A DNA stretch of 64,000 nucleotides from Erwinia rhapontici (GCF_012271765.1 NZ_VRKO01000010.1:194884-258883); one strand, 5' to 3'; positions 38,657 through 46,790 are shown, counted from the first letter of the stretch. The notes: generated by a model not told the origin, from the letters alone. Numbers and translations are program-made.

Positions 38657-38830
38657 ATGATGAAAGGTATCTGGCTGCACTTCACGCGATTTTTTCAGGC
38701 ACCCTCTGGCATGGCAACATTAGACAGCTGTCGGGTGATTGAGGCAATGATGCCGATGGTTGAGCTGTACGGTGTGGATCTACACGATCTGCCGTCGCTG
38801 CAACAGCGTCATCACGATGCATCCCGTTAA
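38657..38830 (+). CDS. Small protein, 57 residues, unknown
   Basis: An ATG-ATG pair at 38657, preceded by AGAGGAA at good spacing, opens a 57-codon frame (MMKGIWLHFTRFFQAPSG, then a helical middle and an ending QQRHHDASR). Its stop overlaps the convergent phosphopantetheinyl transferase stop by 4 bases. I do not recognise the family. It is divergent from the LLM operon, and the 222-bp gap between them should hold both promoters. Confidence 0.5.
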   Translation: MMKGIWLHFTRFFQAPSGMATLDSCRVIEAMMPMVELYGVDLHDLPSLQQRHHDASR

Positions 38831-39561
38831 TCTCTGCGCTGCTGCGGCCCGATAATCCAGGTGATCACCTGATCGGGTTGCAGTATGGCTCTTCCCTCAA
38901 AAATTCTCCCGACCACCATCTCCCCGGAAATTGTCTGCGTCAGACGCAGGCTGATGTGCTGTAAGTCGGCACTGCACTGAATCACTTCCGCTGCACTGAA
39001 ATCCATAAACTGCAACACCCGCGGGTAAAGCGCCTTATACAGACTCTCCTTTAGCGAAAAAGCCACGGTCAGCGCCGTCGTAAAGGGAACTTCACTCAGT
39101 TCCAGGCGTGCTTTCTCTGCTGCGGTGATCAGCATGGGGTGCGTCTCATGGGCGACCTGCGGCGTCATAATACGTTCACAGTCAACGCCGAGCAGCCGAT
39201 CCTGACGACGCGTCAGCAGTGCGCAGACCTGCTGGTGGGTGTGCGACAGTGACCCGTTGATACCTTGTGGCCAGATGGGGGCGCGATCGGGGGTATTACG
39301 CAGCAAAAACGAGGGAATACCCCAGCTTGTCAGCGCCTGTTGCAGGCAGTAGCGGCTGGCCAGATATTCAGCACGGCGCTTTTTGACTGCCCGCTGTAAG
39401 TGTTCAGGCGCAGGGATAGTCAGCGTGGTAAACAGGGATTCCGTGAAATGCGCGGCATCGTAGTGTGCATCCAGCAGATAGATATCGGGATGCTCGGCCA
39501 GCGGTTGCAGGGTGCAGTGTGAAATAAAAGGCGGGTAAGACGGGAGGTGCAGTGCAGTCAT
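38827..39561 (-). CDS. EntD-type 4'-phosphopantetheinyl transferase
   Basis: This 244-residue enzyme transfers phosphopantetheine from CoA to carrier domains, as needed for siderophore or other NRPS/PKS assembly. Motifs seen are RRAEYLASRYCLQQAL, GSLSHTHQQVCAL, GVDCERI (the Mg-binding Asp and Glu) and FSLKESLYKALYP (the W/F-S-x-K-E-S-x-x-K motif). The ATG at 39561 follows CAGG and is preferred to a TTG six codons upstream. No enterobactin or NRPS genes lie nearby, so it is an orphan maturation enzyme here. A 17-bp inverted repeat covers its ribosome site. Confidence 0.87.
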   Translation of the reverse strand: MTALHLPSYPPFISHCTLQPLAEHPDIYLLDAHYDAAHFTESLFTTLTIPAPEHLQRAVKKRRAEYLASRYCLQQALTSWGIPSFLLRNTPDRAPIWPQGINGSLSHTHQQVCALLTRRQDRLLGVDCERIMTPQVAHETHPMLITAAEKARLELSEVPFTTALTVAFSLKESLYKALYPRVLQFMDFSAAEVIQCSADLQHISLRLTQTISGEMVVGRIFEGRAILQPDQVITWIIGPQQRRD

Positions 39562-39566
39562 AGCCG

Positions 39567-39606
39567 CTAACCTGTTCAAATAAGATGATTTATTTAAACA
39601 GGTTAG
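39567..39606 (-). promoter_or_regulatory. Long near-perfect inverted repeat over the leader of the phosphopantetheinyl transferase gene
   Basis: Arms of 17 bases (39567-39583 and 39590-39606) pair at 16 positions around the loop GATGAT. The arm nearer the gene contains the CAGG ribosome site. In RNA it would hide the site; in DNA it is a symmetric operator-like sequence. It could also act as terminator of the small gene ending at 39635. Confidence 0.6.
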
Positions 39607-39634
39607 TGGCTGGATATCAAAATAAAGGCGTTAA

Positions 39635-39841
39635 TCAGTGATTAGGGGGGATCGCGAAACTTTTCAGTGAGACAACGAAGTGATCGTGGCCTTTGGAGAT
39701 CTTGGCGCCACGATCGCACCACTGGCTGGCAAGACGAAAGAAGTCGTCACTACCGATGTCATAAGCCAGTTCCACTTTACTGATACCTGAATGAAGCAGT
39801 TCTTCTGCGTCTTTGAAGTTTTTTGCTTTGATAATGGCCAT
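39635..39841 (-). CDS. Small cytoplasmic protein, 68 residues, unknown
   Basis: The frame starts at 39841 after AGGGA and encodes MAIIKAKNFKDAEELLHSGI, then an acidic middle (DIGSDDFFRLASQWCDRG) and an ending KSFAIPPNH. It looks like a compact alpha/beta protein with no signal or membrane segment. I do not recognise a family. It is followed by the inverted repeat upstream of the transferase gene. Confidence 0.6.
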   Translation of the reverse strand: MAIIKAKNFKDAEELLHSGISKVELAYDIGSDDFFRLASQWCDRGAKISKGHDHFVVSLKSFAIPPNH

Positions 39842-40350
39842 TTGAGTTATCCCTGTCTGACAGTGCGATGAAAGTCTAGCGACAGCGTATGATATTACTG
39901 TGACAGTTTTGTTTCAGTGATGAAGATTGAGAGTTTCGCCACGTTTTTTGACGGAAAAATGCAGAGAATCGACGAAAAAAAGAGCGTAAAAACAATGCGA
40001 TCTCTTGCAGGGCGCGATCATTTTTTCCGAGCGACCCGTGCTGAGGGTGTGCATCAGGAGGCTGGCCTGCAACACTGGTCGACCGAAACAGAAGGTCGGC
40101 CATCCCGGTTCACCGTCAACGCTGGCCCAGTTACCCCCTCAGATCGCCCCAACTAAACAGTTAACGCCGTCTTACACGTCCCTACAGTTAAGGCTAATTA
40201 TTAGTTATTTAGTCTTAAAAAAGTCTTTAGGTAGTGTGCTGTGTGATTTATTGACTAGTGTCAAGATTTGGATTCATTAATCCGATACAGTGACTTTAAT
40301 TAGTGATGATGGTGACTTTCATCACATTTTTTAATTAGGGCATTAAGTTT
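39842..40350. other. Gap without a recognised gene
   Basis: About 500 bases. A plus-strand open frame at 39917-40156 has odd composition and no good ribosome site, so it is not called. The right part (40190-40340) is AT-rich and probably holds the promoter of the lipoprotein gene. No RNA gene or strong terminator is seen. Confidence 0.5.
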
Positions 40351-40764
40351 ATGAAAAAACTATTTATTGTTGCTGCTGTGTTATTCGCTGGATGTAGCTC
40401 TCAGGCTTCACGTTTGGCTTCCTGTGAGGCTCAAGGCATCAGCCGTGATACGTGCTACCTTGCAGAACAAAATCGTCAAGCGGCTATTGTCGGAGCTGCT
40501 GAAAATCAGGCTTTACGTAATGCAAGCACTGTAAAATTTCATGCTCAATCAGCGCATAAAGTCAAAGTGTGGAAAGGGTACGGCGTGGTCGTTAAGCAGG
40601 ATAGTTTAGGTATCGTTTCTGTTGAGGGTAAGCCTGCTGTATTGACTGAATCAGCACCTAACGGAACTAAGAGTTATCAACAGGGTTTGTTTGATGTTGT
40701 TTTCTACCCATCCGGGAAAGTGTGGCTAATTAAATCTGGTGTTGTTCAGGGGGCTTTGAAATGA
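40351..40764 (+). CDS. Small lipoprotein, 137 residues, unknown
   Basis: The start MKKLFIVAAVLFAGCSSQAS gives a clean lipoprotein signal with lipobox LFAGC. The mature part has a pair of early Cys residues (ASCEAQGISRDTCYLAEQNRQ), then a beta-rich C-terminal half (VKVWKGYGVVVKQDSLGIVSVEG). The base composition is more AT-rich than the housekeeping neighbours, and it lies just left of the integrated element's left repeat. It may therefore be a horizontally acquired gene or older island cargo. The function is not known. Confidence 0.7.
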   Translation: MKKLFIVAAVLFAGCSSQASRLASCEAQGISRDTCYLAEQNRQAAIVGAAENQALRNASTVKFHAQSAHKVKVWKGYGVVVKQDSLGIVSVEGKPAVLTESAPNGTKSYQQGLFDVVFYPSGKVWLIKSGVVQGALK

Positions 40765-40874
40765 AACTAATGGTTCTGTTAGTGGTGGTAAGGTCTCTTA
40801 CGGCATGAGCCACAATAAGCCACCAGGCTAAGGAAGGTTAAATATAGGTAAGTCATTGTGGGGTAAGATAAAAA

Positions 40875-40923
40875 TTGGTCGGCACGGAGAGATTTGAACT
40901 CTCGACCCTCGCCACCCCATGAC
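40875..40923. repeat. Left attachment-site repeat (truncated tRNA-Pro copy)
   Basis: Identical over 49 bases to 47022-47070. On the minus strand it is the anticodon loop through CCA of tRNA-Pro without the 5' half, so it is the displaced original tRNA end. It lies 67 bases before the integrase start. Confidence 0.93.
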
Positions 40924-40990
40924 CAATATGGAAATGGAAATGTTAGCTTACTCAATATGATAGGTCATCATGCACATGAGATAATTGCAT

Positions 40991-41953
40991 ATGGCTACCA
41001 TCAGACAACTTCCCTCTGGCAAGTGGAATGCACAGGTCAGGATTAAGGGATACCCGACTAAGACAGCTACACATTTAACGCGCGAAGAGGCTGAACAGTG
41101 GGCAAAAAACTTAGAACGGGACTTAAAACGAGTATCCCCACCAATAGAATTTTTGATTCCTTCATATCTTGAAGAAGTGATGATAAGAGAGGGTAAGCGA
41201 AGAGGGGCATATGAAACGACAAGATCCCGCCTGGCTGTTGTGGGGCGCAACCTCAAAGGAAAGCCACTGGAGGCGATAACCTCTGAAGACATTTCAACAT
41301 ATAAGGTAGAGCGACTTAAACAAGTAGCAGGCTCTACTGTCCGTTTAGAGTTACAGCTATTATCACGAGTGCTGCGCTGGGCTAGCACGGAGAAGGGTAT
41401 AGCCTGTAGTGATGTGGTTAAGCCAGTTAAGCTCCCTAACGCTGGTAAACCCCGTACCAAAATTGTTGAAGAGTTCGAATATAGGATGATATTGGAACGC
41501 GCTAGTGAGAAGTCCAAAGCTATCATCATGCTTGCGTGGGAAACTGCTATGAGAAGGGGGGAGTTATTAGCCATCACTCCTTCTATGGTGGATTTTAAGC
41601 AAAAGGTTATCCACCTCTCTGATGAACAGACGAAGAATGGAGAAGGACGAGATGTTCCCCTATCTTCTAATGCGTTATCTTTACTCAGAGAGTTATGTGA
41701 TGGCAGGCAGCATAATAGCAGGCTGTTTATATTAACCCCTTACGCTGTTACACAAGCTTTCAGAAGAGCAGCAAGATTAAGCCATGTGTACGGGGTGTGC
41801 TTCCATTCCTTGCGTCACACTGCTATCACTCGTTACGCTGAAATGGGATTTAACACTATACAGCTTCAGTGCATCTCCGGGCATAAAAGTATTAGTATGC
41901 TGGCAAGATACAGCCACATAAAGGCAAGTAAAGTGGCTGATCTGATGGGGTAA
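40991..41953 (+). CDS. Tyrosine-recombinase integrase
   Basis: This 320-residue phage-type integrase is presumed to insert and excise the element at tRNA-Pro. The N-terminal part (MATIRQLPSGKWNAQVRIKG) is an arm-binding domain, residues of about 60-145 form the SAM-like core-binding domain, and the C-terminal catalytic domain follows. The catalytic set is visible: Arg in TAMRRGELLAIT, the HSLRHTAITRYAE box (His and Arg), GHKSISMLARYSH with the second His and the nucleophile Tyr. The ATG at 40991 is favoured; an in-frame TTG lies two codons earlier. It appears full-length, so the element may still be mobile. Confidence 0.93.
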   Translation: MATIRQLPSGKWNAQVRIKGYPTKTATHLTREEAEQWAKNLERDLKRVSPPIEFLIPSYLEEVMIREGKRRGAYETTRSRLAVVGRNLKGKPLEAITSEDISTYKVERLKQVAGSTVRLELQLLSRVLRWASTEKGIACSDVVKPVKLPNAGKPRTKIVEEFEYRMILERASEKSKAIIMLAWETAMRRGELLAITPSMVDFKQKVIHLSDEQTKNGEGRDVPLSSNALSLLRELCDGRQHNSRLFILTPYAVTQAFRRAARLSHVYGVCFHSLRHTAITRYAEMGFNTIQLQCISGHKSISMLARYSHIKASKVADLMG

Positions 41954-41988
41954 GATAAAACGGGTGAGCCATTTCTCACCCATGATTA

Positions 41989-42957
41989 TTAATCTCTAAC
42001 TAACTTAAGATCCATCATTTTGTTAATGCCTTCTGTGGTGAGATTCCATTTTCCTGCATTTATTTCAACTAACCCTAGGGCTAAAAGTTGCAAGCTAATC
42101 ACTTGGTAATCGTCATCGTCTACATATGCTGAAAGACCATCGCTATTTGTGTTCTTTTTAATGAGTTCATTGATTTTATCCACAACATCTGAATCATTAC
42201 ATGTTTTGTATATAATAGGTGAGATGAAGTTAAATATATCGCTAAGCTTTTTAGTGATCGTCGAATTATAACGTTGAAATCTCATAATATCGTTCGAAAT
42301 TAGTTCAAAATTTATTGTGAATTCCTTATCAAGTCCAGCAATGTTTTTTGGTATTGATGGAAGGTTTTTGTTTTTATTGTCGTCTAGTTCTTTTTGAATT
42401 TTAAGGTTCTCTTTTCTCAGCTCATTGAGCTCCTCAAGCGCAGACTCGTTAGTAATTTTATCTGCTCGAACCCAACCTACTGCTGGATAAGTTTTAATGG
42501 TTTTTGTCATGCTCAAAGCGACTAGGCCCGGAAGCTCTTTTTCAGATGACCATGTTCTTCTTAAGCGTCCTGTGGTGGCTTTAGTAATGAATGCTGTTAG
42601 TTTCTCTCTGGACTCTGGATTAATTTCTGACTTATTGACAGGTAATGAATCTGGACTTTCATGAGTTAATACCGTTACTTTTAAGCCTTTTTCAATAGCA
42701 TAATCGAATTCTTTTTCAGTATAACTTAATCCATCTTCAGCAACTGAACCATACCTGCCACCAATGATGAGAAGATAATAGTCGCAGTCATCAATGATTT
42801 TTTTGATGAATTCCCACTGTTCTTCATCAATAGCTGGAAATAGCTCCATTCCCGCTGGGATACAGTCCATTTCCATGAGCGTTTGAATTACATGTTTACG
42901 CTCTTCTTTAAGGTCAGTAAAAGTGGAACTAACAAAAACTTGATATCGTTTATCCAT
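41989..42957 (-). CDS. DUF4062-domain protein, candidate defence factor
   Basis: The 322-residue protein starts [20 protein letters not shown], the hallmark of the DUF4062 (TIR/SLOG-like Rossmann) domain, and continues [20 protein letters not shown] and [18 protein letters not shown] middle charged coiled-coil segment (about residues 180-215) precedes an unrecognised helical C-terminal domain. The start at 42957 is chosen because the family begins there; a 12-codon upstream extension is ignored. DUF4062 domains are common in bacterial conflict and STAND-type proteins, so an anti-phage role is plausible. It is not fused to an NTPase here. It is transcribed opposite to the other element genes. 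Confidence 0.82.
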   Translation of the reverse strand: MDKRYQVFVSSTFTDLKEERKHVIQTLMEMDCIPAGMELFPAIDEEQWEFIKKIIDDCDYYLLIIGGRYGSVAEDGLSYTEKEFDYAIEKGLKVTVLTHESPDSLPVNKSEINPESREKLTAFITKATTGRLRRTWSSEKELPGLVALSMTKTIKTYPAVGWVRADKITNESALEELNELRKENLKIQKELDDNKNKNLPSIPKNIAGLDKEFTINFELISNDIMRFQRYNSTITKKLSDIFNFISPIIYKTCNDSDVVDKINELIKKNTNSDGLSAYVDDDDYQVISLQLLALGLVEINAGKWNLTTEGINKMMDLKLVRD

Positions 42958-43410
42958 GTCAAATCTCAGCTTTGCTTGTGTATAGTAAGCCATATGCGGC
43001 TAACGAAAAAGGTAACAACACTTGATAGCTTTAGTAGTAGCGCCTGTCAAGGATTGATAAAGAAATCTGTCGGTTATCCATGCATTAGGGGGGAGAGAGG
43101 CGGTAGGGAAATTGTCACAGACTATCCTTGTTTAGCAAGTTGTTGTTGTGACGCAGAGGGTGGAGCTATAGTTGTGAATTGAGTTCGGAGGATTTTTATC
43201 TTGCCATGAAAGCATTAGTGAACAAGGGGATAATTGGGTATTAGTGTGAAGTATAAGCCTAAGGTTAAAGGGTTATTCTGTTACATACCCTTAATTCTCT
43301 CTGTAAAGCATTCTAACGAGATCTGGATCATGGCAATGTCTTTGAGTGTCTTTTGGTTTTAATTCCCTTAAATTGGCTCTCAGTGCGTTTAAATCGCTTC
43401 TATCAATGTA
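42958..43410. other. Gap inside the integrated element
   Basis: About 450 AT-rich bases between divergent genes. It probably holds the promoter of the DUF4062 gene (minus) and of the next plus-strand gene. Short open frames exist (one at 42883-43182) but none has good coding signs. Confidence 0.45.
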
Positions 43411-43734
43411 ATGCTATCATCACACCATGTATTATCTGAATTCAAACACAGAAACACTTGCAGGTTGAGAACTCAGCACCACCTATGGAAGTATTCAGCG
43501 TGGACCAAAGGCTTACGCAAGGGTTCACAAGAAGCGAAGGACGTGGAGGAGGCCTTTGGCCCCTCAGCTCTAATCCGTCGTCGTCTTGTTGAAGTCTTGA
43601 AGGCGTTTGAAGAAGAGGAGCTACGAAATCGCTCTGCTGACTATGATTCACCCTCTTGGGCATATAAGCAAGCAGATTCAGTAGGTTACGCACGAGCACT
43701 GCGAAGAGTGGTGTCAATCCTCGAAGAAAAGTAA
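43411..43734 (+). CDS. Phage-like small protein, up to 107 residues, unknown
   Basis: The frame ends in a well-formed helical region RRRLVEVLKAFEEEELRNRS followed by YDSPSWAYKQADSVGYARAL and RRVVSILEEK, which has the flavour of small phage accessory proteins. The N-terminal 35 residues look less protein-like (many His/Arg) and have no clear ribosome site. The true start may be internal, or an N-terminal part in the next frame (ATG at about 43487, MEVFSVDQRL) may have been separated by a frameshift. No function is assigned. Confidence 0.5.
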   Translation: MLSSHHVLSEFKHRNTCRLRTQHHLWKYSAWTKGLRKGSQEAKDVEEAFGPSALIRRRLVEVLKAFEEEELRNRSADYDSPSWAYKQADSVGYARALRRVVSILEEK

Positions 43735-44322
43735 AATTTATTTTCAAAAAGTTGAAATGTTTTCTGAAAAAAAGAGTTTATATAGAGAGAGAAGTGCTAC
43801 ACAGAGACTAAAAAAATGAGGTTTCTTTCTAACCTTTTTCGAAAAAAACGGTTATATAGATATAAGAGATGTTTTTTTACCTCTATCACTTGTAGTAGAA
43901 CCTTAACATCCTTACGCACTCCCCGTTCGTTCAATGAACTCACTCAGGCCGTGCGGGCCTAAAGCACGCAAGAAGCTCACTCAGCCTTGAGGCCTCTCTA
44001 CGCTCCTAAAGAAAGCACTTGATGTAAACGAGATGAAGCCAGCCTATCTGGCTGAATGAGTTTATTGCGTAACGCCGTAGGCATTCTATTGAACTTCTCG
44101 ACATGTGCAGCTTTGCTGTGCATGTATGTTATTAATTTAATTCTTAATGAAGGGTTGAGTTTAACGCAGCAACGCTGCACGCTCTATATTTTCTTTAATC
44201 TAATTGTGAACCATGTTGGCACAAGATATCTACATGGGCAGATTACGAAAGTTGATACCTATGACAGTTTTAGAGATTCTTAATAACTACCTCCGAAATA
44301 AAAACCAAACAGGACAATAATA
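43735..44322. other. Structured non-coding stretch in the element
   Basis: Nearly 590 bases hold a series of short hairpins: AGGCC/GGCCT near 43947, AGCCAG/CTGGCT near 44038, ACATGTGCAGC-TTT-GCTGTGCATGT near 44101 (11 pairs allowing G-U) and GCAGC-AAC-GCTGC near 44168. This density suggests a structured RNA or replication/packaging-type region. A 48-codon frame from about 43816 (MRFLSNLFRKKRLYRYKRCF...) and a longer frame at 44056 lack good start signals and are not called. Confidence 0.4.
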
Positions 44323-45093
44323 ATGAAGGTTAAATGGTTGGTAATGGATGGTCAGGTGATGGCTATCGATGTGCATACTGGTGAAATCATCAATGATACA
44401 ATTGATACACTCCCGCTTGAGTATGATGTTAATGATTGCGTCAGTGAGGTTCTAGATGATCTTTTTGGAAGCTCTCTAAATACTACCTCCGAAATTAATC
44501 CTGAGGTGAGAGGGCGTAAGCCTAAAAGAATCTCTAATCAGTATTCCTCTTTCTTTTGTAACGTTCAATACTGCGAAGATACCGGGCGAAGCAACATGCC
44601 TAATGCGTTGGATGATTTGGTTTACTCAGCCTCTACCACATCATCAGGGAATACCCGAGTTCCTATTAAGCAGTTAGTGAATGTTATGAGAGGAGAAGAG
44701 TTATCGGTTAAGTCCATTCAGGCTTCACTTGGGAAACGTCGTATCATTAAAGGGGGTGATGCACCAGGGGAGCGCTATTGCCGCTCTCTTTTGGAGTCTG
44801 CTGAATGTCTTATTAAACGTGTTGAGCTTCATCAGGAGCGTGGCATTATCAACCTTAGTGATTCTACGTCCTTCCAGTTTAATGCTGACAAATTAGCGTA
44901 TGAAAGATCTCAGGGGGCTTCTAATGGGGTTCTATGCCCAATTGAGTTTACGAAGGGAGATAGGCGGTCAATTCGACATTTTGCCAGAACGGGTAATGAC
45001 GCTAGGTTGAGTCAGTATATCCAAAACGTAATCGAGCACTCAAAGCGCATGATGGTACGTATCCATCATTTAATTTCAATGAATTCTTTTTAG
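44323..45093 (+). CDS. Unknown element protein, 256 residues
   Basis: The ATG at 44323 follows AGGACAATAATA. The N-terminus (MKVKWLVMDGQVMAIDVHTG) is a short beta-hairpin-like unit. The middle has a basic patch GRKPKRI and two Cys (FFCNVQYCEDTG). The C-terminal half is helical and basic, with GGDAPGERYCRSLLESAECL and TKGDRRSIRHFARTGNDARL. The overall look is that of a nucleic-acid-binding regulator or replication accessory protein, but no family is recognised. It is the largest unknown gene of the element and heads a run of closely spaced small plus-strand genes. Confidence 0.7.
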   Translation: MKVKWLVMDGQVMAIDVHTGEIINDTIDTLPLEYDVNDCVSEVLDDLFGSSLNTTSEINPEVRGRKPKRISNQYSSFFCNVQYCEDTGRSNMPNALDDLVYSASTTSSGNTRVPIKQLVNVMRGEELSVKSIQASLGKRRIIKGGDAPGERYCRSLLESAECLIKRVELHQERGIINLSDSTSFQFNADKLAYERSQGASNGVLCPIEFTKGDRRSIRHFARTGNDARLSQYIQNVIEHSKRMMVRIHHLISMNSF

Positions 45094-45210
45094 AATGATT
45101 TCACAATTTTGTAAATCACTAGCGCTAATTTATTTCTTACTAAGAGTTGTTAGACCTGTTTCAGCAGATGATAGGTCAATCTAAATTATAATAATAAAAA
45201 AGGATTAACA

Positions 45211-45417
45211 ATGTACGAAGATATTCGAAATAACAAAACAATTATTTTTGACGAAAAGGTAAAGCCAACAATTATTGAGTTAATTGAATATGGTTACGGC
45301 TTAACTGCGTTAGCTAATGCTTTAAACAACAAAGGCATCCTGACGCGTTGGGGACAGCCTTGGACAATTGACAGTGTGAAGAAAACCCTCAAGCGCCTTG
45401 ATTTAAAAACTTTATAA
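45211..45417 (+). CDS. Small protein resembling the recombinase DNA-binding domain of serine recombinases
   Basis: The 68-residue product (MYEDIRNNKTIIFDEKVKPT, then IIELIEYGYGLTALANALNN and KGILTRWGQPWTIDSVKKTL) matches the pattern ALNxxGIxTxxGxxWxxxxVxxxL of the recombinase domain of large serine recombinases, but no catalytic domain is present. It may be a free DNA-binding regulator or excision factor for the element. The ATG follows AAAAGGA. It is 10 bases upstream of the next small gene. Confidence 0.65.
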   Translation: MYEDIRNNKTIIFDEKVKPTIIELIEYGYGLTALANALNNKGILTRWGQPWTIDSVKKTLKRLDLKTL

Positions 45418-45427
45418 GAGAGGCGCT

Positions 45428-45589
45428 ATGTCAGGGTTCGCAAACTCACCCGTCTCCTATGCAAAAGATAAAAAATATATTACCCCACGCCATTTATTCA
45501 CTAACACCTGGCGAGAAGGTTTTATTGATAAAATGGTTGAAAGAGGTTGTTATGACCCCACGAAAACTTTTAATTGGAAAGGAAGATAA
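45428..45589 (+). CDS. Small unknown element protein, 53 residues
   Basis: The start ATG at 45428 follows AGAGAGGCGCT, ten bases after the previous stop. The product begins MSGFANSPVSYAKDKKYITP and ends with a short aromatic tail (GCYDPTKTFNWKGR). The close spacing on both sides (3 bases to the next start, whose ribosome site lies in this gene's end) supports a translated operon gene. The family is not recognised. Confidence 0.6.
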   Translation: MSGFANSPVSYAKDKKYITPRHLFTNTWREGFIDKMVERGCYDPTKTFNWKGR

Positions 45590-45591
45590 TA

Positions 45592-45951
45592 ATGAATGTA
45601 CCTGATGCTATTAATCAGTTGGTCAATGAAGGCTATTCGCAGGAACAAGCAATCCAGATGGTAGCAGATGCTGTAAGCATGATGGAACCAGCAACTAAAA
45701 ACACACCTCTACGCAGGGGAGCAAGTGACAAAGAGGTATCGGCCTATTGGGCGCAGCTTCGCAGACAAGCAGAGCAGGAAGTGTGGATTCCGCCTGCTAT
45801 CAGGGAAGCACAAGAGGCTGAAGCTAAAGCTCCCGATGCATTTGAAACTTTCAAACAGAACATGAGGGCGCGTAATCCAGCCTCCGCCTCACCTCTTCGT
45901 AATACGAGAGCGGCTATTGAGTGGTTCAAACAGCAACGCAACGGAGAGTAA
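45592..45951 (+). CDS. Unknown element protein with UBA-like N-terminus, 119 residues
   Basis: The start at 45592 (GGAAAGGAAGATAATA ahead) is chosen over the in-frame codon at 45574. The N-terminus MNVPDAINQLVNEGYSQEQA followed by IQMVADAVSMM has the three-helix look of UBA/CUE-like modules. The C-terminal part is Ala/Arg-rich and ends AAIEWFKQQRNGE. The next gene starts 4 bases after its stop. The function is unknown. Confidence 0.65.
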   Translation: MNVPDAINQLVNEGYSQEQAIQMVADAVSMMEPATKNTPLRRGASDKEVSAYWAQLRRQAEQEVWIPPAIREAQEAEAKAPDAFETFKQNMRARNPASASPLRNTRAAIEWFKQQRNGE

Positions 45952-45955
45952 CCTT

Positions 45956-46417
45956 ATGCGTAAAGGTTACGTACCTAAAACTCATTTCAAGGGTAACGTG
46001 AAACGCTCCAAATATACGGAGGAAGAGAACAAGCGCTGGAGGGGGTTTAATACGCATGACGGCGCTATGGTCTTTGCCTACAAGGGGCTTGTCATTGAGA
46101 AGCGCAACAGCCTCTACAAGGTGAGGGATGTTAAACTTGAAGGATTTCCTGTTGCATCAGTAGCTGGCATTTTCAACAACTCTCAAACGTTAAGAAGTGT
46201 TATTGAAGCTGGTCTGTGCCAATCCTCTGTGTCTAAGCTCGCGCGTCTAAGGGAGCGTAACAGGAACGTTAAATGTAATGATTGCGGAACGCCTTTCCTC
46301 TTCAGGAGAGAGCAGCTTGAAGACTATCTTGAGGGGAAAATTTTGCAATGCCCCTATTGTTACCATGAAGAGTGGGATGACCGCTTAGAATGGGCACCAG
46401 ATGACAATTTTTATTAG
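45956..46417 (+). CDS. Zinc-ribbon element protein, 153 residues
   Basis: The start MRKGYVPKTHFKGNVKRSKY is placed at 45956, with GGAGAG upstream. A basic N-terminal half and a segment KLARLRERNRNVK precede a probable zinc ribbon, CNDCGTPFLFRREQLEDYLE followed by CPYCYHEEW (two CxxC pairs about 30 residues apart). Such proteins commonly bind nucleic acid or act as phage transcription or late-gene regulators, but no named family is claimed. It is the last gene of the plus-strand run. Confidence 0.7.
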   Translation: MRKGYVPKTHFKGNVKRSKYTEEENKRWRGFNTHDGAMVFAYKGLVIEKRNSLYKVRDVKLEGFPVASVAGIFNNSQTLRSVIEAGLCQSSVSKLARLRERNRNVKCNDCGTPFLFRREQLEDYLEGKILQCPYCYHEEWDDRLEWAPDDNFY

Positions 46418-46533
46418 ATAATTTTTTGACGCTTTACACTCCCTAGGTGATTTGATTACCCCATCCTCATAAAGCCCTCATATACGCAATCTGATGCAGC
46501 AATACGCTGTAGGATGCGTCTTACCTATTGAAT

Positions 46534-46557
46534 GCCCCTGTAAAGGGGCTTCTTCTT
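46534..46557 (+). terminator. Probable Rho-independent terminator after the element gene run
   Basis: GCCCC-TGTAAA-GGGGC followed by TTCTTCTT, about 115 bases past the last plus-strand element gene. It is a short stem with a moderate T-rich tail. Confidence 0.6.
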
Positions 46558-46790
46558 AACATCCCGTACAAGGCCCCGCATACACATAATTTCTGCTAGA
46601 AACTCAGAAGGTGTGATGCACTATAAGGCAACCCCCCCGTACCCCCCATCATCGTTCCTGACAGCACTCTTAATAAAAATAAAACTGACCCGTGTCTTAG
46701 CTAGACGGGGGTAATTTACTTGTATTCAATAGGTTACCTACGAGCGTACACACGGCTTAATGTGTCTCGCATGGAATGCGTCATTGGCAG

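Noticed and set aside
39917..40156. 79-residue plus-strand ORF
   Set aside because: No clear ribosome site, protein of unusual composition, and overlapping frames equally open.
43816..43962. 48-codon ORF MRFLSNLFRKKRLYRYKRCF...
   Set aside because: Arises in an AT-rich A/T-tract region without a ribosome site; could not be supported.
44056..44283. 75-residue ORF in the element
   Set aside because: It covers the hairpin series and has no good start signal; the hairpins explain the sequence better.
46623..46650. C-rich runs as a special signal
   Set aside because: Short homopolymer runs without symmetric partner or repeat; no interpretation supported.
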